NCBI GenBank assembly: GCA_963556305.1
Contig: OY745766.1
Span: 1,302,001-1,366,000 of the forward strand
Direction of reading: 5' to 3'
Source: Platismatia glauca
Taxonomy: Eukaryota; Ascomycota; Lecanoromycetes; Lecanorales; Parmeliaceae
Length of the DNA: 64,000 nucleotides
Part shown: positions 22,360 to 33,503 of the stretch, in pieces
Layout: the number at the start of each line of letters is the position of its first letter
Numbering within the stretch: the first letter of the stretch is position 1
Position numbers and translations under genes: made by a program
The notes under the pieces: generated by a model
The model's database searches: none
What the model saw: the letters and a program-made list of their open reading frames with translations, nothing else
Told to the model about the DNA's origin: nothing

Positions 22360-23837
22360 TCATGCATGTCCATTATCAGAAGCTTTCGAAACGACCGTGG
22401 CCGCGTTCCAGAAAACATGACTGCCACTGGTGTATGGCTCATTCGGCCAGCGTGTATCCGGGCTTTCGGGAGTGTGTGGCCCTCCGCTGCTGATCAGGGA
22501 CGGGGAACGATAAGGAGAGCTCATTGCAGGAAGCGAGGTTTCTTCAGAGCCAAGAGAAGGATCAGTGGGAACGTATGCTACGGAGTATCGACCATCCAGG
22601 TAAAGATTTTTGCTGCGCAGGAATTGCTCGATACTGTTGTCCTGAACATCAACCCATCGTTGCTGCGCCGCTCTGATGTCATCAAAGCCCTGTGTACTCG
22701 AGTTTGGAACCTCACTCCGAAGCTGCTGCATATTCTCAGTCCCTGTCCAGTCCGGCAGAGGCAAATCGTTGTCCAACTCAAGTTGTGCTGGCGGGGCGGC
22801 AATCTCACCGGCATCTTCTTCTTCCTCTTCCTCCTCTTCTTCGCCAAACGTGGTCTGATATCCGAGTATTGACGCGGGTTCAGGGCCTAAGTCCCTTCCC
22901 TGTCGCCGATTTCTGGGATCGGCAGCCACCGGTTGCATCGACCTCCCAACGTCATTTTCGTCTTCCTCAACATCCGATTCTTCGGTGCTGTGCTTTGCAA
23001 GCTCACTCAATCTTTCCGATGTTAATTTGAGGTGTTCTGCTAGTGGCGGCGCTCCTTTCTGAATTCCCGAAGCAATGGCTCTGTCATTAAATTCGAGAAA
23101 CGTCTTGTGCATGTCTTCAATCGTCTTTTTCAGGAATATGACTCGACTGTTGAGACCAGATATGGTTGTCTCTTTTCGTTGACGGTACGCGCGTTGAGCA
23201 AGTCTGATCTGGGTACGTCGGCGCTGGACCAAGTCAGTTCAAGAGTGCTATGACGCCGCCAGCTGGACTCTGGGTGGTACAGGCCCAGTAGCGGAAGCGC
23301 TTTGCAGAAGATCATGTCGAAACATGAAAGGATGCATACTTCGGCCGCAGTTTGGTCCTTGGTGTCAAGCCTGGGTCTGCCCCGTTGGCGAGCACTGCTT
23401 GCTTCATCTGCACTTGTACCTTTCAGAGATCCTTTCCTCGATCTGCGGGATCTGGCGCCGGCTGGCGGACTGGGTGTATTTGTCCTGAGCCTGGTATCGG
23501 CAGTGATGCCAAACAGCGGAGCATGCTCTCTTCCGCGCTGCATCGAATTGACTTGTGCATAGTCCCTCTGATAGTTCTCGGTTGACAGAACGTCAAGATC
23601 CATCGGAGTTTGCGAATGAAAGGGCGAATAGCCGGTAGGTTCGACGATCTGCGAGGCAGGGCCTGTATAATTGGGTGAGGGTTCGAGGCCTAGCCCTACT
23701 TGCGCATTTTCATTCGGATGATTGCTGTAGTAGGGAGATTGGGTGAAGTAAGAGTCTCCCAAGAAGCCAAGGGGACTGAACTCGTAATATTCGTCATTTC
23801 TTCTTCTTGCTGACTCGGCCTCGCGCCTTCGGTCCAT
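22360..23837 (-). CDS. bZIP transcription factor (fungal AP-1-like basic region)
   Basis: Predicted 453 residues in two exons, 23837-23340 and 23223-22360, with a 116-bp intron that joins AAE directly to RRRTQIRLAQRAYRQRKE. This basic region, with QxxRAYRxRKE in place of the NxxAAxxCR of classical AP-1, is typical of many Pezizomycotina bZIP regulators. A heptad-like stretch follows (ISGLNSRVIFLKKTIEDMHK). Just before the intron is a basic, AT-hook-like segment (ARQRGRPRLDTKD). The C-terminal half is acidic with a run of nine Glu, a plausible activation region. The ATG at 23837 is the first in frame. DNA binding in the nucleus is well supported; targets are unknown. Neighbours give no pathway hint. 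Confidence 0.9.
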
Positions 23838-26800
23838 GACAAATGCTGTTTTCTTGCGATTACTGATCACCAATTCACCAGTTCTGGTCCAGTGTCAGCA
23901 TTGTCCAATCGCGTTCCATGAGGCTTGCCCTGGCCCTCGGCAACGAAACCAAGACGCTAACCTCTTTTGTGGCCGCTACTGTGTACCGTCAGATTTCTCA
24001 GCGAGCGTTCAGAGGCACAAATGTCGATAATGCATGAAGAGAGGGATGCGCGAACCCATTATTTCGAGAGTGGGGGACCACTTCATATAGGAAAAGGAGT
24101 CCCGGCTCCACTCCGATGCAACTTGGGGCTGATAAAAGCATGTGAAGACTGCATATCAGAAATCGGGAAGCTCACCGCCACCGTCATTACCCTAATGCTA
24201 TTTCTATCTCAGGGTCAGCTAACTTGCAGAAATCCTGCCATGTGGCCATCACTCGTGCTACGCAGCCCTACATCTGCACTTTCACTAGGGACACATCGAG
24301 CCTGCCCTGCGCAGCCAGGGCAGCGACCCTCCTATGAAAGAACAGATCCTGTGGTACTTAGAGACCCTGGATTACTTCCGGAAGTCTCAACAGGCTTCAG
24401 ATCTTTCCGCCCGTTCCTGAAACTTGCCAGTCCTGCTTATTCAGCCTGCTAATATCGGCTTCAGATAGATGATCCATAATCCCGCTACCATCAATCGTTT
24501 TCAACAAGACATTCTCGCTCATAGTTGCCCTGTTCTAGCATGACGCAACATCAGTAAGTGTAGACAAGAGTGCCCTCTTCTTAAGGTCAATGATAGGTTA
24601 GCTGATTCTTACCTGAATTGATCATTTGCTCGCAGCTGTATTCTAACAAGTTTATCAAGTCACTGAGATCTTTCAACCCTTCGTCTTGTTGTTTCATCAA
24701 TACTTCCATTCCCATGCAGTCGACCTAGGCCTGCCTGGAAGGTTGAAGATCCATAAGGAGGTGCCGTGATGAGCTTTGATATGCCTTTCCGATGGTTAAA
24801 GCTGTTTCTGAAAGTCTCTCTAGTATGTGAAGGCTTCTTAGAACTCCTCAAAAAGTCTAGGCGGCTCGTTCTGAACAAACAGCTGTTTCAACAAGGATGA
24901 GGATAATCACATCTGACGGAGAAATCTGACAGCCAGGCTTCGCGCCACAAAGAAAGGCGATGACCCATGGGAATCTGCACGCTGGTCTCAATTGGAGAAC
25001 CCGAGAGTACAAGGCCTTGCTTGTCTTAACCGTCTTCCCTGAATTATATGGCATCCAGAAGTATGGAAGATCAGCGAGGGAATTTGAAAGATTCAGTACA
25101 CGAAGTGCTCTTCTGGAATAGCAGCAAGAGCGTTTGGTGACGCTATCGGCGAGCACCCTGGCCAACCTAGTGCTGTGAATGGCCAGCAAGGCCATAAACC
25201 CGGCTTAGTGTCTCCACCTGCGTCTTCACGATACTGGCTGGTCATGAGCCTGAACAAATCCAGGATCGAGCTCAGACCAAGTTAGACCCGAGGTGACCAA
25301 TCAGATCAATTTCAAGGACGAACAATCTATTCACATGAAGCAACTCCTCCGAAACAGATAGAGGTATACGTTTCTGTCCACCCGGGGGGCCTGCATGGGC
25401 ATTGTGGAGTCAGTGAACCACACTAGAGCTGTGCGTTCATTGGCCGTGATCGGCAGCAGCTTACTAGTCTAGGAGGACAAGCTGCATGCGTCAAGGTGCA
25501 AGCTTACATCACGAGGCGCTCGAGAGGATGGCCTAGTCGATTCCAAATCCTCCGCTGTTCCTTTTACAGCTTCGCTCGACGATGCAGGGCCTTCTAGCGG
25601 TGTGCACGAACAATTTTCTTAGGATTTCCCGTGAGCAGGAGTCTCTACCATGCCACGGTCTGGATCGCTGTTTTGCATTACAGCCACTCCTCGAACTACT
25701 GGAACGGCAGGACTTTCCACTCGGGATTGTCGATTTCTTTGACGTTCACAGGCGGATGCATGTCAGATGCATCCCGCTCGTGGGGCTCTAGCAGCACCGC
25801 AGGGTGCATGAGGGGAGCCAATAATCCAGCGCCCCTGGTGGAACCATCACCACCCGTCTTGAAATATTTCAGGCACCCTCTTCAGGATTACTCTATCTCT
25901 TCTGGCTGGTCGTCCTACACTCACAAAACCAGCATCAGATGACTATCAACGAATGACGAAAGTGCTGCGGCTGGCTACGTTTTGCGCGCTACAAGTGTCT
26001 GAGAATACAGTCGCCGATCTCCTGTCTTATGTACTCTTTTGCTTATCCTAAAATCCTTTCTTTAACCTTGAGATTTCTTGTGCTGTCATCAATCGCGCAT
26101 TTCGTGTGGCAATTCTCACAAATCCTCTTCCCATGCTCGCAATTACCGAACGTCGCGAGATTCCGCAAAGGCGAACGCGAGAAAGATCAGCTCTGCCAAG
26201 ACAAGAGATCAGCAGATGACAAATGTGTTGATGCGCTCAAAGCGGAGCGTCCAGGCGAAGAGTGACCGTGTCTATGTTCCATGATACCGTTCCTTCCTCT
26301 CCATTACAAAACACAATCGCCGGACTCACCGAACTCACCGACATTACATGACATATTTGTATGTTATCACGACTGGCGGACCTTATCTAAGGCCGAGCGA
26401 TGCAGCCAGGTCTCGACTTCTCATTAGAACAATACCACTTTCACGCAAGCTCGCAGCTTGTTTAAATATATTTAGCTTGCTTCGAGAGTCATGTCAGTGG
26501 AGCCAAGCGACGGCGATATCTGCGTTGAGGGACATCAATGGTTCCGGATCGCGAAGCCTAGACAGAAGCACGGCACCCAGACCTTCCCATACAGCAATGC
26601 ATTCCTTGGTCTGCCTACAACAAACGTTACAAGATCGATCACCGGCTGTCATACAATTGCGAACGTCTCAGACAGCTCTTGGCGAAGACCATTTATGAAT
26701 ATTATAATACAAGATCTACATTGGCCTGAAACTTGTGCAAACAGGCGGTCCAAAATCGTCGTCTCAAACACAACATGTTGATTGAAGATTGAAGGGTGGA

Positions 26801-28805
26801 GCACTCATTGGACGATACTCCTGTGAGATGACTTGATTGTTTGCCACGATCACAACGCTTGCTATAAGTGGAGCGTAGATGAGAGGAAAACACTATGTGA
26901 CCATTTGAGTGGTATGAGAGAATATAAAGTTGTCAGGGTATCATCTGAGAAGCATCTACAGCTATGCAAGTCAACCAAAAGTTGCTTTTGGGGCGGACAA
27001 GGTCTGGTAACGAGCTTGTCTTCAGGTGCTCACTGTCAGAATTCGAGACGTGAGCGGATCATCAGCTGACATGCAGCGATATTCAACCAGGCTCTTAAGC
27101 TCACTCCAGTATGGAAGCGAGAGTCAAGCACGGGGTTGCTGATTCTATCAAGGCACCGAGTGATTGAGCATTGAAATCGTTACCGTACAAAGCGACTGAC
27201 ACTACTTGACCAAATCTAGTCTGAGGACTTACGAACTTGCTTTAATAGCTTGACACTGCTTCCCCATTCCTAGAGGCATCTTCTTTGTTCAGTACTGCTT
27301 TACAGTGTTCGAAGAATTCTGCCCCAGATCAAAGCTTCACTGGTTACAGTAGTACCTTAATCTGCCTCAACGAGCTAGCTTTAGCAAGTACTGACTTATG
27401 AGCTGACAACAGCGCTTCACCATGCGAGCCAGGTTCGCGAATAAACAATGACCCTACCTCGGAAAAGCTTCAGGGCAAATGGCCGCGCGCTAATCGCGCT
27501 CGGACCGCTCTGCGACATGACCGAATGTGGCATCATGCATTCGTCTTTGTCCTGGCATCATCAGGATTCTTAGGATGCCAGTTGAAACGCTCTACTTCCA
27601 ACACTCGAATGATAGTCTCACCCTTGATTGGTCAAAAACGTCAGAGAGAGATATTCCAATAGAACATTTGTCCCAGAGCTATAAGGACGGGCTTCCTGGC
27701 GGTGGCTCGTGCTCAGAAGCTTCAGACATAGCGACGCGAGGAAGCTGAATGCCATTTAAGGGTAGATGGAGGTCGAGGCTCGGGCCAAATGTGATCGGAA
27801 GTGTCGGGCCAGGTTGAGCTTCGCGACTGGAAGGAAGAGGAGTCTGAACAAGCGTGATGGGTAGAGTACAGCGTTAGTGACATGGGAGGATTTAGAGAAA
27901 GTCTACGGATTGCGTTTTCAACTGCTCAATTAGATTTCGAAAGACTTCCACGGAAATTGTGGCAATGATGATGGGCTTGGCTCCGAGAATGACTATATTG
28001 TAGACGATTCTCGTTAGCTAGGCATTCTATGAAAGTACATTCGCACATTTGACCCAAGAGAAGAGCCTACGGGAAGTGCTCAGCCCAAGGGTCATGACCA
28101 TAATGCAATCTAGAAACCGGAAACCCTACGCATCCTCACTCATCATGCTGAACAGGGATGGAGAGTCCACGATAGGAAAAGTGCTGGGCTCCTCGTCAAG
28201 CGCGGCGCAACCACACGACGACTAAGACGCTCTTCGCTAACGACAGCCTCGCCAAGGACAGCGTCGCCAACAACAGCGAGCACGATGGGCAACAGCAGCG
28301 ACGCGGCGGTCCGCGTCAATGTCGAACCGAGGGCGAGGCAGGTCAAGCGACATTGAGAACGGTGTTGTGGCAGACAGATAACATGGGCGATTGCGATCGG
28401 CTGTTCGGGCGAAACATGCGCGGAGGCATGCGCATTGCTTAGGAGCAATCAATCACACATGGTCACTTGACCGGCCGACACGAGGATCCGCAATCAGGCG
28501 ACGACTTGGTTACGATCTCGATGTGCGATGACAGGCTGTCTTGCCGGGGCCGGCAGAGTAAGACGTTTTGGTACCTACATTTGCCGATGCTTTGGGAGCT
28601 GTAAGGGTAAGAGACCGATGAGACGGAGAGGGAAGTGGCCAGTCTTCAAAAGCGCGGTAGATGATCATAGCTGTAATGACTACAATATTGTGATGCGATT
28701 CCTGAAGCAGATGGATTCAAGTGCCTTCGTGCAGTATGTAGAAAGCTGTCGAGAGATCCTCAAATCATCGCCTTTTGTCCCGTGACCCCCATCTACCACC
28801 CAGCA
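23838..28805. other. Five-kilobase gene desert
   Basis: No gene could be supported. The most protein-like frame is 24857-25195 minus (112 codons, many hydrophobic residues), and near 25700-25800 the minus strand has a short readable stretch (HPPVNVKEIDNPEWKVLP) soon cut by stop codons, which suggests decayed genes. No terminal repeats recognised. The last 300 bp are the presumed promoter of the GH18 gene. Confidence 0.45.
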
Positions 28806-29678
28806 ATGCCTCCCACCAACCATCCACCCCACCAGCCCCGCGTAGTCCTGTACCACCAAACCCACTACCACCGGAACCAATTCGTCTCCCTCCTGCCCCT
28901 CCTCACCGAAGCTGCCGATCTCGTCCCCCTCACCCACCTGATCATCGCCGCCATCCACCTCAACGATCCCCCCGGCCACATCCACCTCAACGATGACCCG
29001 CCCGACGCTGCACGATATGACGGCCTGTGGGAAGAAGTCGCCGTCATGCAGGACATTGGCGTCAAAGTCCTCGGCATGCTGGGGGGCGCGGCGCGGGGCA
29101 GCTTCCAGCGGCTCGACGGGGGCGAGTGGGAGTTCGAAGCGTACTATGGGCCCTTGCGGGACATGATCCGGCGGCACCGTCTCGACGGGTTGGATCTGGA
29201 CGTCGAGGAGGAGATGTCGTTGGGGGGCATCGTGCGCCTCATTGACCGCCTCAAGGCTGACTTCGGGCCGGGCTTCCTCGTCACGCTCGCGCCGGTTGCG
29301 ACGGCGCTGCAGGGCCGTCCGCACCTCTCGGGGTTCGATTACGAAGCGCTGGAGGTCATGCGCGGGAGCAGTGTCGCGTGGTATAATGCTCAGTTCTATA
29401 ACAATTGGGGTCGGCTGGAGTCGTTCGTTGACTACGATGCTATACTGCGGCGGGGATGGAGGCCGGAGAAGGTGGTGGTGGGGGTGCTGACTAGTCCGGG
29501 GAATGGGAACGGGTTCATTGATACCGAGGAGCTTAAGAGGACGGTGGCGGCGTTGAGTCAGTTCTACAGGGGGTTTGGGGGGGTGATGGGGTGGGAGTAT
29601 TTCAATAGCCTGCCGGGGGGGGAAGGGAGGCCGTGGGAGTGGGCGCTGGGGATGATGGAGAGCGTGAGGAGTCCTTGA
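28806..29678 (+). CDS. Intracellular GH18 family glycoside hydrolase (chitinase / endo-N-acetylglucosaminidase-like)
   Basis: Single-exon gene, 290 residues from the ATG at 28806. The GH18 catalytic motif DGLDLDVEE is intact, with the DxxDxDxE acids at about D127, D130, D132 and the proton donor E134. Before it are the barrel strands RVVLYHQTHYH, LTHLIIAAIHLND and GVKVLGMLGGAA; after it WYNAQFYNNWG supplies the substrate-binding Tyr expected in strand 6, and GGVMGWEYFNSLP the strand-8 Trp. No signal peptide, and the length is the bare catalytic barrel, so it probably acts inside the cell on GlcNAc-containing glycans. Chitin versus N-glycan specificity cannot be told from sequence. GC-rich and codon-biased compared with the flanks. 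Confidence 0.9.
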   Translation: MPPTNHPPHQPRVVLYHQTHYHRNQFVSLLPLLTEAADLVPLTHLIIAAIHLNDPPGHIHLNDDPPDAARYDGLWEEVAVMQDIGVKVLGMLGGAARGSFQRLDGGEWEFEAYYGPLRDMIRRHRLDGLDLDVEEEMSLGGIVRLIDRLKADFGPGFLVTLAPVATALQGRPHLSGFDYEALEVMRGSSVAWYNAQFYNNWGRLESFVDYDAILRRGWRPEKVVVGVLTSPGNGNGFIDTEELKRTVAALSQFYRGFGGVMGWEYFNSLPGGEGRPWEWALGMMESVRSP

Positions 29679-31412
29679 TGTTCGGATGGTGGGGGGGCTC
29701 TAGGGTTGGATTGGATCTGGGACAGCTGGGGATAGAGTATCATGCATGGTGGGCTTGTTCTTTGTCTGGGACGGCTTGGAATATCACCTATACTGCTCCT
29801 GTTCTTTTGCTTGGAGGAGGAGGATTCCAGGGATTGATTCTGGACTGTCTATACCAGCACGGAGGATCTCTGCCATCGGCACTTCCTCCGCTATGACGAG
29901 AGACACGTGCTGCGAGGTTTAATCGTCCTCAGGCAAGAGGCTTCACCCTTACTGTGCTGGAGACAGGAGGTACCCGCTTCGCGAAAGGAAGGATCCCGTC
30001 AGCGCAGCTAGTCGGGCCCGAGCGGCAAGAAAGGAAGCAGACATTGCGGTGGGATGGAGGTTATTACCGTTCCGACGAAGCTGATTGAGGACCTGGGATG
30101 CAACATCTGCGCGGACCATGCATGCTTCAGTTTCCACCCTTTGCATACCCCAGAGTTTGCAGCTTGAATTCCGTGCATGCATGTGTTGCGGGAGATCCGC
30201 GTTGGAGGCTGCTCGGAGGCTGGTTTGACATCTGCTACGCGCATAAGGACTAAGGAGGATATTTTCACGGCGGTAAAGTTCCGCAAAGCCTCTCCCTCTC
30301 AGCAAGCGGCCACCACTGACAGCTATATTGCTTGCTGAAGCTGAAGCGAAACGATCGAAGTCAGTCGGTTCCTCGTTCCTTGTAAGATTACTAGGGAGGT
30401 AATAGGGAGTATTATGCGTTATGGATGCATGGGAATGTCACAAGAGATTAATAGGTAGGTACTCTAATGTGACTTGTGAGAAAAGGTGTGGCGCATGACA
30501 ACTGGTTTTGGGCACTAGTTCAGAGTGGGTCTTGGTAGCTCTTGGTAGCTCAGAATACGGCCTTTCAATCACAGCAATGGAGGGGGGATATGCATTCTGA
30601 TTGGATACTAGGCCACACTTCTCCCGTCCCCTCCCACTTTTTTCCTTCTCGCTTGCCTTCCCGAGCAGCCTCTCCCTTCAGCTGTCTGAGTCTCCCTTTA
30701 CCCTGAGGATCCCTCAAGAATATTCCTCATCAGCTGTCTGCAACGACATGGTCGCGACACTTCTGCTCTGCCACATATAGATAGACTGTCGGTGCAATCA
30801 ATACTCATCCTCCCGTCACTTCGGTAGCAAAGTAACAGTGTATTCCCCACCAAATTCGATTGATAGGGAGAGAGGGAGCAATTTGTCTGTGAGTTCCATT
30901 TCGAAATTCAAACCCCTGGAAATTGGGGCCAAAGCTGTGGCTGGTGCCTCTAAAACCATCAAAATCCGAGCCCCATCGCGACCTTCTACCGTGACCGACT
31001 CCATCTGCTCCCAACGGCTATCAACACTCCGCAAGCTTCACCTGGCCCACGTACCGGACATCGTGCTGATCGAGATCGAATTTTCGCAGTCGATAGCCTG
31101 CCCTCCTCTCTTTTCTACGCTCGCTACTGATCTGCGGTCGCAAAAGCTCCTGGCCTGGCCAACTCAACCACCGCCCGTCCGATAACAAAGAGCACGGAAG
31201 AGTATTGCGCTGGTATAGATGATCAGGACAATAGATCAAGAGTTGGGACCATCATCGTGTACGTGCTGGATACTGGGACTGAGGGTGAAAGGGTCGACTG
31301 GACGGCGGAACGACCTCCGAACAAGCTCACCACCCAGTCACGGCGCTCTCGTCATCGATTCACCGTGCGATAGACTACCTGCAGCCTCACTGAGGTTGAC
31401 TGGTCGCCCCAC
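29679..31412. other. Intergenic stretch between the GH18 and phosphatase genes
   Basis: About 1.7 kb. A 72-codon minus-strand frame at 30816-31034 reads like beta-strand protein (FEMELTDKLLPLSLSIEFG), but a 116-codon plus frame overlaps it and neither has a recognised family. CT-rich sequence at 30615-30720 and a TAGGTAGGTACT motif at 30453 suggest promoter. The direct duplication CTTGGTAGCT is at 30533-30552. Confidence 0.4.
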
Positions 31413-33503
31413 ATGAGCAGCGAGATTGCGCGAGCGCCCAAAGAGGATATTTCACTCTCGAGTGCCATCGCAAACGACGTGGACCTGCCCCCGAACACCC
31501 ATCTAGAGCCTTCAGGCTCGGATGCCTACGGTATGCTATAATGCTCAATGAATCCAGGTAGCCAGTTGCTATTTGCTGCGACTAGGATATATGTCTAGCC
31601 AGTTATGCTAATGTTGGACTTAGATTCTACATCCTCTACCGTAAAGCCAACAATTGATCCTTCATCCACTTCTCCAATACCATTGTCGACATCGAATCTT
31701 TCACCCCCAGAACCAATAGAGAGTACACTAGGCGGAGAAGATGAGATAGCCTCGTCGTCGGCAGCGATATCTGGCACGCAAGAGAAGCCGGCGGAAGGAG
31801 GGTCCGGTCCCAACGTACCTATACGGTCATCCTCCACTGCGAAGACGCAAATACCAGGCACAACACCGATGACCGAGAAGCCTACGGGAGATCCAATATC
31901 GTTATCCAAGAAAGGATCAAAAGGTAGCATTCGGCCAAAAAGCCAGAGCGGTGGCGTAGCAGAAAAGAAGAGTTTAGAAAAAGAGAAAGCGAGTCCCCTG
32001 ACTGCTACAGACCCGGAGAAACAGGGTAGTCAAGAGTCAGCGGCCAATAAAACGAAAACGAAGAAGAGGGGTGGCTTCCTATCATTCCTAAATTGTTGCA
32101 GCGCACCAGAAAATGCAAATACAGTTGAAACTGGTGATCAGGCAGTTCCGGCGAGAAAGGCCAAGGTGCTGCAACAAAAGCCCGGAAGGCAAGCTACTCC
32201 GGTAGTGAAGGCGAACGTTAGCGCAGGAGAGTCAACGACCGGGGAATCGAAAGAGGTTGTGGAGGAAAGTATTGGAGGACCGGAATACTCAGAGCTCAAG
32301 CCAGCTGCGAAACCCACAATGATCACACGATCATCGAAAGACAAGGTGCCCGCAGAAAAGCCGGTTGCGCAGGCTCCACCTGTGCCATCTACAGCAGAGA
32401 CCACAGAACCGCCGGCGGCTACAAAAACTCGCGATCCACCATTACCGCCTCTGCCAACTTCGAACGTTTCTTCGCCTCCAGAACTGAATACTGGACAGGG
32501 CATGGAGGCAACGCCAGTCATTGCTGGTACCGCACCACCTCAATTGATTGAACCCGATCAATCCGCGGCCGAACAAGGAACTACAATCAACGATCGTACA
32601 CCTCAACAAGAACAAGCCGACAGCGACATTGCCATGGTCGACGCTCCGCCACTCGCCACTTCAGCCGTAGAAGAGCCATCAGTCACAACGCGAGAGGTGA
32701 CTCAGACACAAGTGAATCTACCTCCTCCACCTCCACGAAACGGTCAAGATGCGGCACCTTCAGGATCTAGTGCTGTCACGCCAAGTGATAAGCAGCGATG
32801 GCTGCTACCGCCTATTCAACCTCACTTCAAGGGTAGGAAATGCCTGGTCCTGGACCTGGATGAAACCCTAGTGCATAGCAGCTTCAAGGTGCGCACATCC
32901 TTCCACTCTGATTTCCATAAGCTAAACTCTCTAGATACTCCACCAAGCCGACTTCACCATACCTGTCGAGATAGAGGGCCAATTTCACAATGTTTACGTC
33001 ATCAAGCGACCAGGCGTTGATCAATTCATGAAGCGAGTCGGTGAGCTCTACGAAGTTGTCGTGTTCACTGCTTCGGTCTCAAAGGTAATGATCTACACCC
33101 AATTCATTGGATCGCTTCAAGGTTGACACAGGCTAGTACGGAGATCCATTGCTTGACCAACTGGACATCCACAAGGTCGTTCACCATCGGCTATTTCGTG
33201 AGAGCTGCTACAACCACCAAGGCAACTACGTCAAGGTTTGTATCCACTGATCTCTGCTCTTCGCTTGACCGACTGCTAACCTTGATCAAGGATCTCTCCC
33301 AAGTCGGCCGTGACTTACGAGAGACCATCATCATTGACAACTCGCCGACATCCTACATATTTCATCCGCAACATGCCGTACCCATCAGCAGCTGGTTCTC
33401 CGACGCCCACGATAACGAGCTGTTGGATCTCATCCCCGTCCTCGAAGATCTCGCGGGAAGCCAAGTCAGAGACGTGAGCTTGGTGCTTGACGTATCGTTA
33501 TGA
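31413..33503 (+). CDS. PSR1: NLI-interacting-factor-like / Psr-type HAD phosphatase
   Basis: Predicted 614 residues in five exons: 31413-31530, 31624-32888, 32935-33084, 33137-33235, 33291-33503. The catalytic FCP/SCP domain is C-terminal: CLVLDLDETLVHSSFK (nucleophile D450 and acid D452), YVIKRPGVDQFMKRVG, VVVFTASVSKYGDPLLDQLD (made by intron 3), CYNHQGNYVKDLSQVGRD and IIIDNSPTSYIFHP. Splicing repairs every block. The first ~400 residues are Pro/Ser/Thr-rich and disordered, with GGFLSFLNCCSAPENANTV, a cysteine pair that could be palmitoylated for membrane attachment as in yeast Psr1/Psr2. Yeast relatives act in sodium and general stress responses through Whi2/Msn2. Which Psr/Nem1-type paralogue this is cannot be settled here. 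Confidence 0.92.

Noticed and set aside
24857..25195. 112-codon minus frame in the gene desert as a real gene
   Set aside because: No recognisable family, no supporting splice partners, and neighbouring readable pieces are full of stop codons.
30816..31185. Small beta-rich protein (minus) or 116-codon protein (plus)
   Set aside because: Mutually exclusive frames without family support; located in the probable promoter of the phosphatase gene.
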